From CAYSCX01 sp964429575 (GTDB lineage Bacteria > Desulfobacterota > Binatia > Binatales > Binataceae): DNA of 24,773 nt. Both the position numbers and the translations under genes were made by a program. The notes under the pieces are model-generated. The model ran no database searches, was not told the origin of the DNA, and was given only the letters and a program-made list of their open reading frames with translations. Positions 7,384-14,003 of this stretch are shown one piece after another; within the stretch, counting starts at the first letter, position 1, and each line of letters starts with the position of its first letter. Where the stretch lies: NCBI GenBank assembly GCA_964429575.1, contig CAYSCX010000034.1:1-24773 (forward strand), written 5' to 3'.

Positions 7384-8814
7384 ATGCCACTGATGACGCC
7401 CGAGCAGTACAAGCAATCTCTGCGCGACGGCCGCGCGGTGTTCTTCCGTGGAGAGCGCGTCGCCGACGTCACCAGCCATCCAGTCATCGGCATCGCGGTC
7501 GAGCACGCCGCTACCGACTATCGGATGGCCGAAGATCCGCGCTACCGCGACCTCGCCGTAATGCGCGACGGCCGCGATGAGTACAGCCGCTACTATCACA
7601 TCCCGCGCAACCCCGATGACCTGCGCAAGCGCAGCGACCTGATCGCAGCCGCGACCCGCGAAGGCGCCACGCTGGTCGTGCTCATCAAGGAAATCGGCAC
7701 CGACGCGCTGTACGCGCTCACCATGCTCGGCGAGCGGATGGCCAAGGCGGGCAAGCCCGAGTATCGCGAGCGAATTCAGAAGTTCTACCGTCACTGTCGC
7801 GACGGCGACCTGGCCGTCTGCGTCGCGCAGACCGACGTCAAGGGCGACCGCTCGCTCGGGCCGCTGCAGCAGGACCATCCCGACTACTACGTGCGCGTAG
7901 TCGAGGAGCGCGCGGACGGAATCGTGGTGCGCGGCGCCAAGGTGCACACCTCGGTTTCCACCAACAGCCACGAGGTGATTGTGCTGCCGACGCGCGCGAT
8001 GCGTGCCGAGGACAAGGCCTACGCCGTCGCGTTCGCGGTGCCGGTCAACACTCCGGGGCTGAAGCTAATTGCCAGCTCGCACGGCAGCTCCCCCAAGGAT
8101 GCGTTCGAGCATCCGATCAGCGCCCGTCACAAGATGATGGAGACGCTGACCGTTTTCGACGATGTCTTCGTCCCGAAAGAACGCGTGTTTCTGTGCGGTG
8201 AAGTGGAGTTCGCGGGCCTGCTCGCGCTCACCTTCGTGCGCTTCCACCGCTTCACCGCGGTGTCATACAAGCTGCCGCTGCTCGAACTGCTCGCCGGCGC
8301 GGGGCATGCGATCGCCGAGGCCAACGGCATCTCGCGCGCGGGCCACGTTCGCGACAAGCTCACGCACCTCGCTGCATATCACTCAACCGTGCGCGGCCTC
8401 ATCGAACACGCCGCCGCGACCTGCACGCTCGAGGAGGGCGTCGCGGTTCCGAACACGCTCATCACCAACGTCGCGAAGTATCACTTCGCGCACAACTACC
8501 ATCAGGCGGTGCAAATCGTTCAGGATCTCGCCGGTGGCTTGCTGGTCACCGCGCCGGCTTCCGAAGACTTCACCAGCGAAGCGACTCGCGGCTACGTACT
8601 CAAATATCTCGGCGGCGCCAAGGGCTTCGACGCCGAGAAGCGCATGCGGTTGCTCAACCTGATCAGCGATCTTACGTCGTCGGATTTCGGCGGCTACCAG
8701 GAGGTGCTCGCGGTGCACGCCGAGGGCGGCTTCGAGGCCGAGAAGTTGCAGGCCTATCGCGAGTACGACTTCAAAACGGTCGCCGACTACGCGCGCAAGC
8801 TCGCCGGCGTGTAG
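7384..8814 (+). CDS. 4-hydroxyphenylacetate 3-hydroxylase / 4-hydroxybutyryl-CoA dehydratase family protein without Fe-S cysteines
   Basis: A 476-residue flavoprotein-family member that follows AbfD (4-hydroxybutyryl-CoA dehydratase/vinylacetyl-CoA isomerase) end to end. Shared blocks are MTPEQYKQSL, TDVKGDRSLGP, RIVEER.DGIVVRGAKVHTS...SHE, VFDDVFVPKERVFLC, VRDKL and DLAGGLLVT. In AbfD the [4Fe-4S] ligands are Cys99, Cys103, His292 and Cys299 (from memory). Here the corresponding stretch TLVVLIKEIGTDA has no Cys. FHRFTAVSYK keeps the His but has Tyr at the third Cys position. A radical dehydration using a cluster is therefore unlikely. A flavin-dependent monooxygenase (HpaB-like) or another acyl-CoA reaction is more plausible. 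The ATG at 7384 has GAGG ten bases upstream; a second ATG lies three codons in. No reductase partner (HpaC) is adjacent. Confidence 0.85.
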   Translation: MPLMTPEQYKQSLRDGRAVFFRGERVADVTSHPVIGIAVEHAATDYRMAEDPRYRDLAVMRDGRDEYSRYYHIPRNPDDLRKRSDLIAAATREGATLVVLIKEIGTDALYALTMLGERMAKAGKPEYRERIQKFYRHCRDGDLAVCVAQTDVKGDRSLGPLQQDHPDYYVRVVEERADGIVVRGAKVHTSVSTNSHEVIVLPTRAMRAEDKAYAVAFAVPVNTPGLKLIASSHGSSPKDAFEHPISARHKMMETLTVFDDVFVPKERVFLCGEVEFAGLLALTFVRFHRFTAVSYKLPLLELLAGAGHAIAEANGISRAGHVRDKLTHLAAYHSTVRGLIEHAAATCTLEEGVAVPNTLITNVAKYHFAHNYHQAVQIVQDLAGGLLVTAPASEDFTSEATRGYVLKYLGGAKGFDAEKRMRLLNLISDLTSSDFGGYQEVLAVHAEGGFEAEKLQAYREYDFKTVADYARKLAGV

Positions 8815-8824
8815 GTTCACCTGC

Positions 8825-9447
8825 TCAGTCTGCCGCGCGAGCGAGAAAACCGATTCGCTTGCGCGGCGGAGCCACCGGCTGCATCAGCTGTCGAATCGCG
8901 TCGAAGACCGTTCTGAACTGCACGTCGTACTTCTTTTCGAGTTCATCGAGTTTCCGCGATAGCTCGCGGTGCGATTCGAGCATTGCGCGCAGTCTCACGA
9001 ACGCGCGCATTATCGCGATGTTCGCCGCCACCGCGCGCTTGCTGCGCAACACGCTCTGGCAGGGTGTTGAGAAAAGCCTCGAATACGAAATTGGCATCGG
9101 CCTGGTTCCCAACACCCTGCGTGAAAACTGGCCGCCTTCCTAATCTTCTCCCCCTGCGGGGGAGACGCGAGAGAGGGAGCAGGCCGTTGAAAATGCCTTT
9201 TTCAACAGCCTGCTAGAGCATCGCCACGCCATGTTCGGTGAATGCGTAGGGCGGGTATTTGGAGTAGCGCCCCCGTTCTAAGGTCACAATTTGTGACCTT
9301 ACGCGGCGCTTCGTTGATGATTGCGACGACAACGTTTCGGACCGCAGCGCGTGAGCCTCTTCCCAAGTCAGTCGAAACATGAAGTCATTAGGAAAGCGCT
9401 CTTCGCTGCGCCGCACCGCTTTGCGCCCTTTTCGAATCGAGATTTCG
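8825..9447 (-). pseudogene. ORF6N-domain gene, 5'-truncated and interrupted by a MITE-like element
   Basis: Two fragments read in order on the minus strand. 9447-9217 encodes ..ERFPNDFMFRLTWEEA..SQIVTLERGRYSKYPPYAFTEHGVAML. 9055-8825 encodes SVLRSKRAVAANIAIMRAFVRLRAMLESHRELSRKLDELEKKYDVQFRTVFDAIRQLM. Together they form the ORF6N (KilA-N-like, phage-associated DNA-binding) domain and its coiled-coil tail. The insertion splits the conserved block HGVAML-x-SVLRSKRAV. Removing the element plus one 4-bp duplication restores an open CTC-CAG-AGC join (AML-Q-SVL). The first about 25-30 residues expected of the family (..LDxDLAxLYGVETKxLN..) are absent: the frame runs instead into the GTAGGGGCGCAC palindrome at 9448. 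The gene is therefore doubly broken. ORF6N genes are often carried on prophages and integrated islands. Confidence 0.82.
9056..9216. mobile_element. MITE-like element, copy 1 (within the ORF6N gene)
   Basis: The core is 9060-9212 (153 bp). It begins CAGGGTGTTGAGAAA and ends TTTTTCAACAGCCTG, so the termini are imperfect inverted repeats. The flanks are CTGG (9056-9059) and CTAG (9213-9216), a 4-bp target duplication with one change. The element interrupts a recognisable coding sequence, which gives direct evidence of insertion. It has no coding capacity. Its left part contains an internal inverted copy of its own end (CAACACCCTG). Its right part is a tight hairpin. Its centre has CTCCCCC..GGGGGAG. 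A YTAR-type target recalls IS5-group elements, but no helper transposase is in the window. Confidence 0.8.
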
Positions 9448-9471
9448 TAGGGGCGCACAGCTGTGCGCCCG
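9448..9471. repeat. GTAGGGGCGCAC palindromic REP-like repeat, copy 1
   Basis: GTAG is followed by a perfect 20-bp palindrome, GGGCGCACAG mirrored by CTGTGCGCCC (9452-9471). It sits exactly at the truncated 5' edge of the ORF6N remnant and 20 bp beyond the 3' end of the tyrosine transposase gene. It is one of four copies in the window. Confidence 0.9.
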
Positions 9472-9491
9472 CGATTAGGAGGGCCCCTTCG

Positions 9492-10061
9492 TCACACCTC
9501 CCACGGCGCGCTCACCCCTGCTGTGCACCGCGCATCGGGGTTCTCTCGGTCGAATTCCCAGCGAGAGGGATTGCCCCGGATGTACTGTCTGATTCGCTCT
9601 AGGTCCCCGTCGTCGCGCACGGCGTGTTCATAGTAATTGCGCTGCCATACGGGCCCGGTCCGTCCGAGAAGCCTGTTTATTTCGCGCGTGCTGGTCGCCT
9701 TGAAGCCTGCAATGAACGAACCGAGCGAGCGTGCCGGCCGTGCGAGATTGTTCCGTAGGGGCGCACAGCCGTGCGCCCGTTCCGATTCGAGCTCCGGCAA
9801 CAGGACGATGCCGTGGATATGGTTGGGCATGACGATAAATTCGTCGAGCATGATGCCCGGGCGGATCCGTTCGGAGTCGAGCCATAGACGCTGAACGACG
9901 CGCCCGGCCCGATTGAGAATCATCCGGCTGTCGTTCACGGTTCCGAACATGAACTTGCGATCGTAAGTGCAGATCGTGACGAAGTAGGCGCCTGCGGTGC
10001 GATAGTCTTACGCACGCAGCCGAATCGAGCGGCGCCGAGGTAGCGGCGGTCGCGCGATCAT
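9492..10061 (-). pseudogene. REP-associated tyrosine transposase (RAYT, IS200-like Y1 fold) with in-frame TAA
   Basis: Reading from ATG 10061 gives a start, ..PRRRSIRLRA, then TAA (10008-10010), then DYRTAGAYFVTICTYDRKFMFG. Family members read RRSIRLR.YDY..AGAYFVTICT, so the TAA sits where Tyr (TAC/TAT) is expected: a single nonsense change. After it the frame is intact to 9492, with an internal ATG at 9950. Visible motifs are the HUH motif MPNHIHGIVLL, SLGSFIAGFKATSTREINRL, and VWQRNYYEHAVRDDGDLERIRQYIRGNPSRW, whose Tyr is the likely nucleophile. The family mobilises REP palindromes through single-stranded DNA. Here an HGCAPL-coding palindrome lies within the gene, and other copies flank it. 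Translation from 9950 would lack the first beta strand, so loss of function is likely but not certain. Confidence 0.8.
9755..9778. repeat. GTAGGGGCGCAC palindromic repeat, copy 2, inside the transposase gene
   Basis: GTAG plus GGGCGCACAG and CCGTGCGCCC (9759-9778). On the minus strand it is read in frame as part of ..ESERAHGCAPLRNN.., in the variable linker between the HUH motif and the SLGxFIxxFK block. The repeat therefore adds coding sequence without disrupting the frame. Confidence 0.88.
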
Positions 10062-10074
10062 GGCGCGTCAAAGT

Positions 10075-10099
10075 GGGCGCACAAGCTGTGCGCCCCTAC
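10075..10099. repeat. GTAGGGGCGCAC palindromic repeat, copy 3 (opposite orientation)
   Basis: GGGCGCACA (10075-10083), a 3-nt loop AGC, TGTGCGCCC (10087-10095), then CTAC, the reverse complement of the GTAG head. It lies 13 bp upstream of the transposase ATG at 10061. Copies 1 and 3 thus bracket the gene in inverted orientation, as REP/RAYT units (REPtrons) usually do. Confidence 0.88.
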
Positions 10100-10123
10100 G
10101 AAGAAGCTGAGCGGCTGCGGCGC

Positions 10124-10486
10124 TTACTTCTCCGTTCTCAGCTCAATCGTGTTGCCGTCCGGATCCAGAATCCACAACTGCCGCCCCGCGATATTCCCCG
10201 GCGCCTCCATGAATTCGATTCCAAGCTCCTTTAGCGTCGCCTTGGTCTCCTCGAAGTCGGCAACCTCCAGCGCAAGATGCGGTCCGAGCGGATCGGGCCT
10301 CTGGCCGCGGTTCTCGCTCGCGATCAGATGGATCGAATTCCCTCCGACGCCGTACCACGCTCCGCCGATGCCGAACTCCGGGCGCGGCAACTTCTTGAGT
10401 CCGAGCACCTTCTCGTAGAACTCGAAGGACTTTTCCGGCGCCGTGATTCTCACCGCTGAGTGGCTAAAGCCTTGAACCTTTATCAT
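10124..10486 (-). CDS. VOC-superfamily (glyoxalase/dioxygenase-like) protein
   Basis: A single-domain 120-residue protein of the vicinal oxygen chelate superfamily. Candidate metal ligands are His9 (GFSHSAVRI), His70 or so in GPHLALEV, and Glu at about 116 in GNTIELR. DPDGNTIEL is the classic VOC C-terminal signature. FYEKVLGLKKLPRP near residue 23 marks the first beta-alpha-beta module. Such proteins act as dimers on small, often oxygenated substrates (lyase, epimerase or dioxygenase); the reaction cannot be read here. ATG 10486 has GGAGG seven bases upstream. It lies 14 bp after the SDR stop and is probably the last gene of a gcdH-SDR-VOC operon. Confidence 0.85.
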   Translation of the reverse strand: MIKVQGFSHSAVRITAPEKSFEFYEKVLGLKKLPRPEFGIGGAWYGVGGNSIHLIASENRGQRPDPLGPHLALEVADFEETKATLKELGIEFMEAPGNIAGRQLWILDPDGNTIELRTEK

Positions 10487-10500
10487 CGTGAATCCTCCGT

Positions 10501-11316
10501 CTAATGAACTTCTGCGCCGCCCGCGACCGTCAGCGACGCGCCGGTTACGTTATCCGCCTTGCACAGGTACAGGACTGCCTCGCCGATGTCCGCCGGCGTC
10601 TGCTCGCGGCCGAGGTAGGTGTTCTGCCGCGCGAGCCGATCGATTGCCTCGCCTTCGCCGGAGCCTAGCGCCGGTGCGATTGCCTTGTTCAGCACCTCGG
10701 TGAACATCGCGGTCCGCAGGAAACCGGGGCATATCGCATTGACGCGAATGTTCGACGGCCCCAGCTCCTCGGCGAGCGCCTGCGTCAGCGCGACCACCGC
10801 GAACTTGCTCGCGCAGTATGCCGAAAGCGTCGCGCGACCCGCCTTCGCGGCTATCGACGCGATGTTGACGATCGCGCCTTCTTTATTCTTCGTCAGGTAT
10901 GGAATGCACGCCTTCGCACACAGGAACGGTCCCTTCGCGTTGACCGCCATAATCCGGTCCCACAGCTCTTCGGACATCGTCGCGACCGCGCCGACACCGA
11001 TAATTCCCGCGTTGTTGACGAGTATGTCAACGCCGCCGAGCTTCTCCGCAGTCTCGCGCGCCATCCGCTCGCAGTCCGCGAACTTCGTGACGTCGGCGAG
11101 AATCGCGACGGTTCTTCCTTCGTAGCGTTTAACTTCCTCGAGCGTGCGGTTGAGATCGCTCTGCGCCGCGAGGTTGTAGGTGAGCGCCGGGTCTTTCTGG
11201 CTGCCGATGTCCACCAGCGCGACGTTCGCGCCCGCCTCGGCCAGTTTGAGCGCGATGCCGCGGCCGATGCCACGCGCGGCGCCTGTCACGATTGCGTTCT
11301 TTCCGCGCAGTTCCAT
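10501..11316 (-). CDS. SDR-family oxidoreductase, mycofactocin-type subgroup likely
   Basis: A 271-residue SDR: TGAARGIGRG (cofactor), NNAG, NIASIAAKAG with the catalytic Ser region, YCASK (Tyr/Lys), and PGFLRTAMF. After the second beta strand it carries an extended insertion, DIGSQKDPALTYNLAAQSDLNRTLEEVKRYEGRTVAILADV. Its layout resembles the ..YPLATPEDLAETV.. insertion of mycofactocin-dependent SDRs (carveol-dehydrogenase-like), which hold a non-exchangeable nicotinamide. This assignment is by pattern memory and no mycofactocin biosynthesis gene is in view. ATG 11316 is preferred over GTG 11322 because AGGAGG lies five bases before the ATG but abuts the GTG. It lies between gcdH (68 bp upstream) and the VOC gene and is probably co-transcribed with both. 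Confidence 0.86.
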   Translation of the reverse strand: MELRGKNAIVTGAARGIGRGIALKLAEAGANVALVDIGSQKDPALTYNLAAQSDLNRTLEEVKRYEGRTVAILADVTKFADCERMARETAEKLGGVDILVNNAGIIGVGAVATMSEELWDRIMAVNAKGPFLCAKACIPYLTKNKEGAIVNIASIAAKAGRATLSAYCASKFAVVALTQALAEELGPSNIRVNAICPGFLRTAMFTEVLNKAIAPALGSGEGEAIDRLARQNTYLGREQTPADIGEAVLYLCKADNVTGASLTVAGGAEVH

Positions 11317-11384
11317 CGCCACCTCCTGATACCGTCGCTATCTAGCACGGCGGGCGGCAGTCGCGGTAAGCCCGCGCTACCCTC

Positions 11385-12554
11385 TCAATCGAACGCGCTT
11401 TCGCCGGTGATGTCGCGCCCCAGGATCAGCGTGTGGATGTCGAACGTGCCCTCGTAGGTGTTCACTGTCTCCAGGTTCAGCATGTGCCTGATGACCGGAT
11501 ACTCGTTCACGATTCCGTTCGCGCCCAGCATGTCCCGTGCGTCGCGTGCGATCGCCAGCGCCGCTCCGACGTTGTTGCGCTTGGCGAACGACACGTGCTC
11601 CGGCCGCATCTTGCCCTCATCCTTGAGCCGTCCAAGCCTGAGGGACACCATCTGAGCCTTGGTGATCTCGGTCAGCATGCCGACCAGCTTGTTCTGGACG
11701 AGCTGATAGCCTGCGAGCGGACGCGCGAATTGTTTGCGCGACTTCACGTAGTCGAGCGCGCACTGATAGCAAGTCCGCGCTGCTCCGATCGCGCCCCACG
11801 CGATTCCGTAGCGCGCCTGCGTGAGACACCCCAGCGGACCGCGAAGCCCGCGCGCGTCGGGCAGATGCGCGCTCTTGGCGACCCGCACATCCTCCAGAAT
11901 CAGCTCCGACGTGATCGACGCGCGCATCGAGAATTTGCCGTGGATGTCGCGCGTCGAGAACCCCGGCGCGCCCTTCTCGACCAGAAACCCGGTTATGCCT
12001 TCATCGACCTTCGCCCACACCACCGCGATATCCGCGATCGAGCCGTTTGTTATCCACCGTTTTGTTCCGTTGAGAACCCACCCGTCGCCGTCGCGACGCG
12101 CGCGCGTCTCCATACCACCCGGATCTGAGCCGTGGTCCGGCTCCGTCAGACCGAAGCACCCGATAAGCTTGCCCTTCGCCATCTCCGGCAAGTAGCGCTG
12201 CTTCTGTTCTTCGGTGCCGTACGCATAAATCGCGTACATTGAAAGCGCGGACTGGACCGACGCGAACGAGCGCAGTCCTGAGTCGCCCGCCTCCAGTTCC
12301 TGCATGATCAATCCATACGCGACGTTGTTCATCCCCGCGCATCCGTAGCCCTTGATGTTCGCGCCGAACATCCCCAGCTCCGCCATGCGCGGTACCAGCT
12401 CGCGTGGAAAAGATTCGTCGGCGAAGTGGCGCTCGACAGTTGGCAGCACCTCTCGCGCAACGAATTGCTTCACCGTGTCACGTGTCATTCGCTCTTCGGG
12501 AGAAAGCAGATCCTCGAGGTGAAAGAAGTCCAGGTCTCTTAGCAGGTCCGCCAT
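11385..12554 (-). CDS. gcdH: Glutaryl-CoA dehydrogenase-like acyl-CoA dehydrogenase
   Basis: A 389-residue FAD-dependent acyl-CoA dehydrogenase closely matching GcdH, which oxidatively decarboxylates glutaryl-CoA to crotonyl-CoA in lysine/tryptophan/benzoate catabolism. GcdH-specific blocks: GYGCAGMNNVAYGLIMQELEAGDSGLRSFASVQSALSM (the Arg after DSG binds the substrate carboxylate), CFGLTEPDHGSDPGGMETRA, GTKRWITN, GKFSMRAS, and TVNTYEGTFDIHTLILGRDITG, whose Glu is the catalytic base. ATG 12554 has GGAG six bases upstream. It is the first gene of a minus-strand cluster with SDR and VOC genes and is divergent from a LysR regulator, the arrangement seen for gcdH/gcdR in proteobacteria. Electrons would go to ETF. 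Confidence 0.92.
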   Translation of the reverse strand: MADLLRDLDFFHLEDLLSPEERMTRDTVKQFVAREVLPTVERHFADESFPRELVPRMAELGMFGANIKGYGCAGMNNVAYGLIMQELEAGDSGLRSFASVQSALSMYAIYAYGTEEQKQRYLPEMAKGKLIGCFGLTEPDHGSDPGGMETRARRDGDGWVLNGTKRWITNGSIADIAVVWAKVDEGITGFLVEKGAPGFSTRDIHGKFSMRASITSELILEDVRVAKSAHLPDARGLRGPLGCLTQARYGIAWGAIGAARTCYQCALDYVKSRKQFARPLAGYQLVQNKLVGMLTEITKAQMVSLRLGRLKDEGKMRPEHVSFAKRNNVGAALAIARDARDMLGANGIVNEYPVIRHMLNLETVNTYEGTFDIHTLILGRDITGESAFD

Positions 12555-12787
12555 TTTCGGCTCCGTTTCGGGTTTGTACGGCGCTCCGCACTGCCATCCG
12601 GTTTACCACGTGATCGCGCGCTGGCTCGTTCGAGTCCACCCCTAAGCACTATCCCACGCGCGTTTGAGCGGCTATTGACCGGCTCGGCGCATATGGGCAC
12701 GCTTGCCAGAAGGCGGCTGGGATCTAATGCTGCTACTAGTTGCCTCGCTTCTGAGCATCATCTAGCCTTATACGTGAAGTAAGCACC
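12555..12787. promoter_or_regulatory. Divergent intergenic region between gcdH and lysR-type gene
   Basis: 233 bp without coding signal. Just before the LysR ATG there is CTTATACGTGAAGTAAG (12767-12783), with outer CTTA/TAAG symmetry. A CACGTG-containing stretch (ACCACGTGAT, near 12605-12615) lies closer to gcdH. LysR proteins usually bind T-N11-A sites in such divergent regions, but no single operator stands out. Inference from gene arrangement. Confidence 0.35.
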
Positions 12788-13795
12788 ATGCACATCGAAA
12801 CGCTGAAGGTCTTTTGCGACATCATCGAGAGCGGAAGTTTTTCTTATGCGGCGTCGCAAAACCTTGTTACGCAATCAGCGGTCAGCCAGCAGGTCAGGAG
12901 CCTCGAAGAAAAATACGACTGCCGCCTGATCGAGCGAGGTCGCGCCGGCGTAAAGCCGACCCCCGCCGGCCAGATTCTATACACCTCCAGCAAGGAGATC
13001 GTGCGCCGCTTTCAGGAGCTGGAAAACCGGCTCCGCGAGATCGGCTCGGTGGTCGCCGGCTCCATTCGGGTCGGCACCGTGTATAGCGTCGGCCTGCACG
13101 AACTACCGCCGTACCTCACCGAGTTCCTGCGCAAGTTCCCGGCCGTCAACGTTCACCTCGAGTACCTGCGCTCGAACAAGATCTACGAGGACCTCGTCGA
13201 GGGCAAAATCGATCTCGGCGTGGTCGTCTATCCCGCCAAGCGAAGCCAGATCGTCACGGTTCCGTTCCGCTACGACGAACTGGTCCTTGTCGTCCCGACC
13301 GACAGCGCGCTCGCACGCCATTCCAAGGTCTCCATCGCGCAGCTCTCCGGCCAGAAGTTCGTCGGTTTCGAGCGCGACATCCCGACTCGCAAAGCATCCG
13401 ACCGCATCCTGCGTGATCACGGCGTACGCCCTCAATACGCGCTGGAGTTCGACAACATCGAGACCATCAAGCGTGCGGTCGAGATCGGGCTCGGCATCGC
13501 AATCGTGCCGCGGCTCGCGGTGGAGAACGAGGCGCATCGAGGCTCGCTCAAGATACTCGAGTTCCAGGAGGGCACCTTCACCCGGCCGCTCGCGATCATC
13601 TACAAGCGCGGCCGCGAGCTTTCGCCCGCGGTGCGCAAGTTCGTCGAGGTTCTCACCACCGGCTCCGCCGCCGCCAACGTCGCGCACACCGACAAGAACG
13701 ACCGCGGCGACAAGGGCGAACGTCCCGAGCGTGCGGAGCGCGCGCACGACGGCTCGCGCCCAGAGCGCGTGGAGAAGGCCGAGAAATTAACCTAG
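12788..13795 (+). CDS. LysR-type transcriptional regulator
   Basis: A 335-residue protein. The N-terminal winged HTH (1-60) reads MHIETLKVFCDIIESGSFSYAASQNLVTQSAVSQQVRSLEEKY, followed by the linker helix and a LysR substrate-binding domain (about 90-300) with LVEGKIDLGVVVYP and AVEIGLGIAIVPR. The last about 40 residues (DKNDRGDKGERPERAERAHDGSRPERVEKAEK) are highly charged, low complexity and absent from typical 290-310-residue members. It is divergent from gcdH, so a GcdR-like activator of the gcdH-SDR-VOC operon, responding to a pathway acid or CoA ester, is the natural guess. The stop TAG (13793-13795) is part of the CTAG target site of the MITE-like element that follows. Confidence 0.9.
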   Translation: MHIETLKVFCDIIESGSFSYAASQNLVTQSAVSQQVRSLEEKYDCRLIERGRAGVKPTPAGQILYTSSKEIVRRFQELENRLREIGSVVAGSIRVGTVYSVGLHELPPYLTEFLRKFPAVNVHLEYLRSNKIYEDLVEGKIDLGVVVYPAKRSQIVTVPFRYDELVLVVPTDSALARHSKVSIAQLSGQKFVGFERDIPTRKASDRILRDHGVRPQYALEFDNIETIKRAVEIGLGIAIVPRLAVENEAHRGSLKILEFQEGTFTRPLAIIYKRGRELSPAVRKFVEVLTTGSAAANVAHTDKNDRGDKGERPERAERAHDGSRPERVEKAEKLT

Positions 13796-13981
13796 CAGGG
13801 TGTTGAGAAAGGCCGTGAGTTCGAAGATTCCATCGGCTGTGCGCTCAACTTCACCCACTTCCCCTTCCCTTTAGGGAAGGGGTCAGGGGTTAGGTCCTCG
13901 GTTATCCAAAGCTCCCCCCTCCGGGGGAGACGCGAGAGAGGGAGCAGGATGTTGAAGATGCCTTCTTCAACAGCCTGCTAG
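13792..13981. mobile_element. MITE-like element, copy 2 (between convergent lysR and amidase)
   Basis: The core is 13796-13977 (182 bp), flanked by perfect CTAG duplications (13792-13795 and 13978-13981). The ends are CAGGGTGTTGAGAAA and CTTCTTCAACAGCCTG. The centre shares CTCCCCCCTCCGGGGGAG and ACGCGAGAGAGGGAGCAGG with copy 1. It additionally contains CCCTTCCCTTTAGGGAAGGGGTCAGGGGTTAGG-like sequence (hairpin CCTTCCC/GGGAAGG). In this copy the internal end-inversion is decayed (CTCAACTTCACCC). Being between two convergent 3' ends, it may double as a bidirectional terminator. Confidence 0.8.
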
Positions 13982-14003
13982 ACCGCGGCGTACGCGCCGC
14001 TTC

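Noticed and set aside
7234..7971. Upstream extension of the SDR frame at 6469 (500 codons open)
   Set aside because: It is antisense to the AbfD-like gene; the SDR has a strong ribosome-binding site at 7233.
8825..9115. 96-residue intact protein starting inside the MITE-like element
   Set aside because: Its first about 20 residues come from the element; only the part from SVLRSKRAV on is ORF6N, so it is a gene remnant.
10008..10010. Recoding (Sec/Pyl) of the in-frame stop in the RAYT gene
   Set aside because: The codon is TAA and replaces a Tyr, not a redox Cys; a nonsense mutation is the simple reading.
9448..10099. CRISPR array
   Set aside because: The palindromic repeats are irregularly spaced with coding sequence between, in mixed orientation, and no cas gene is near.
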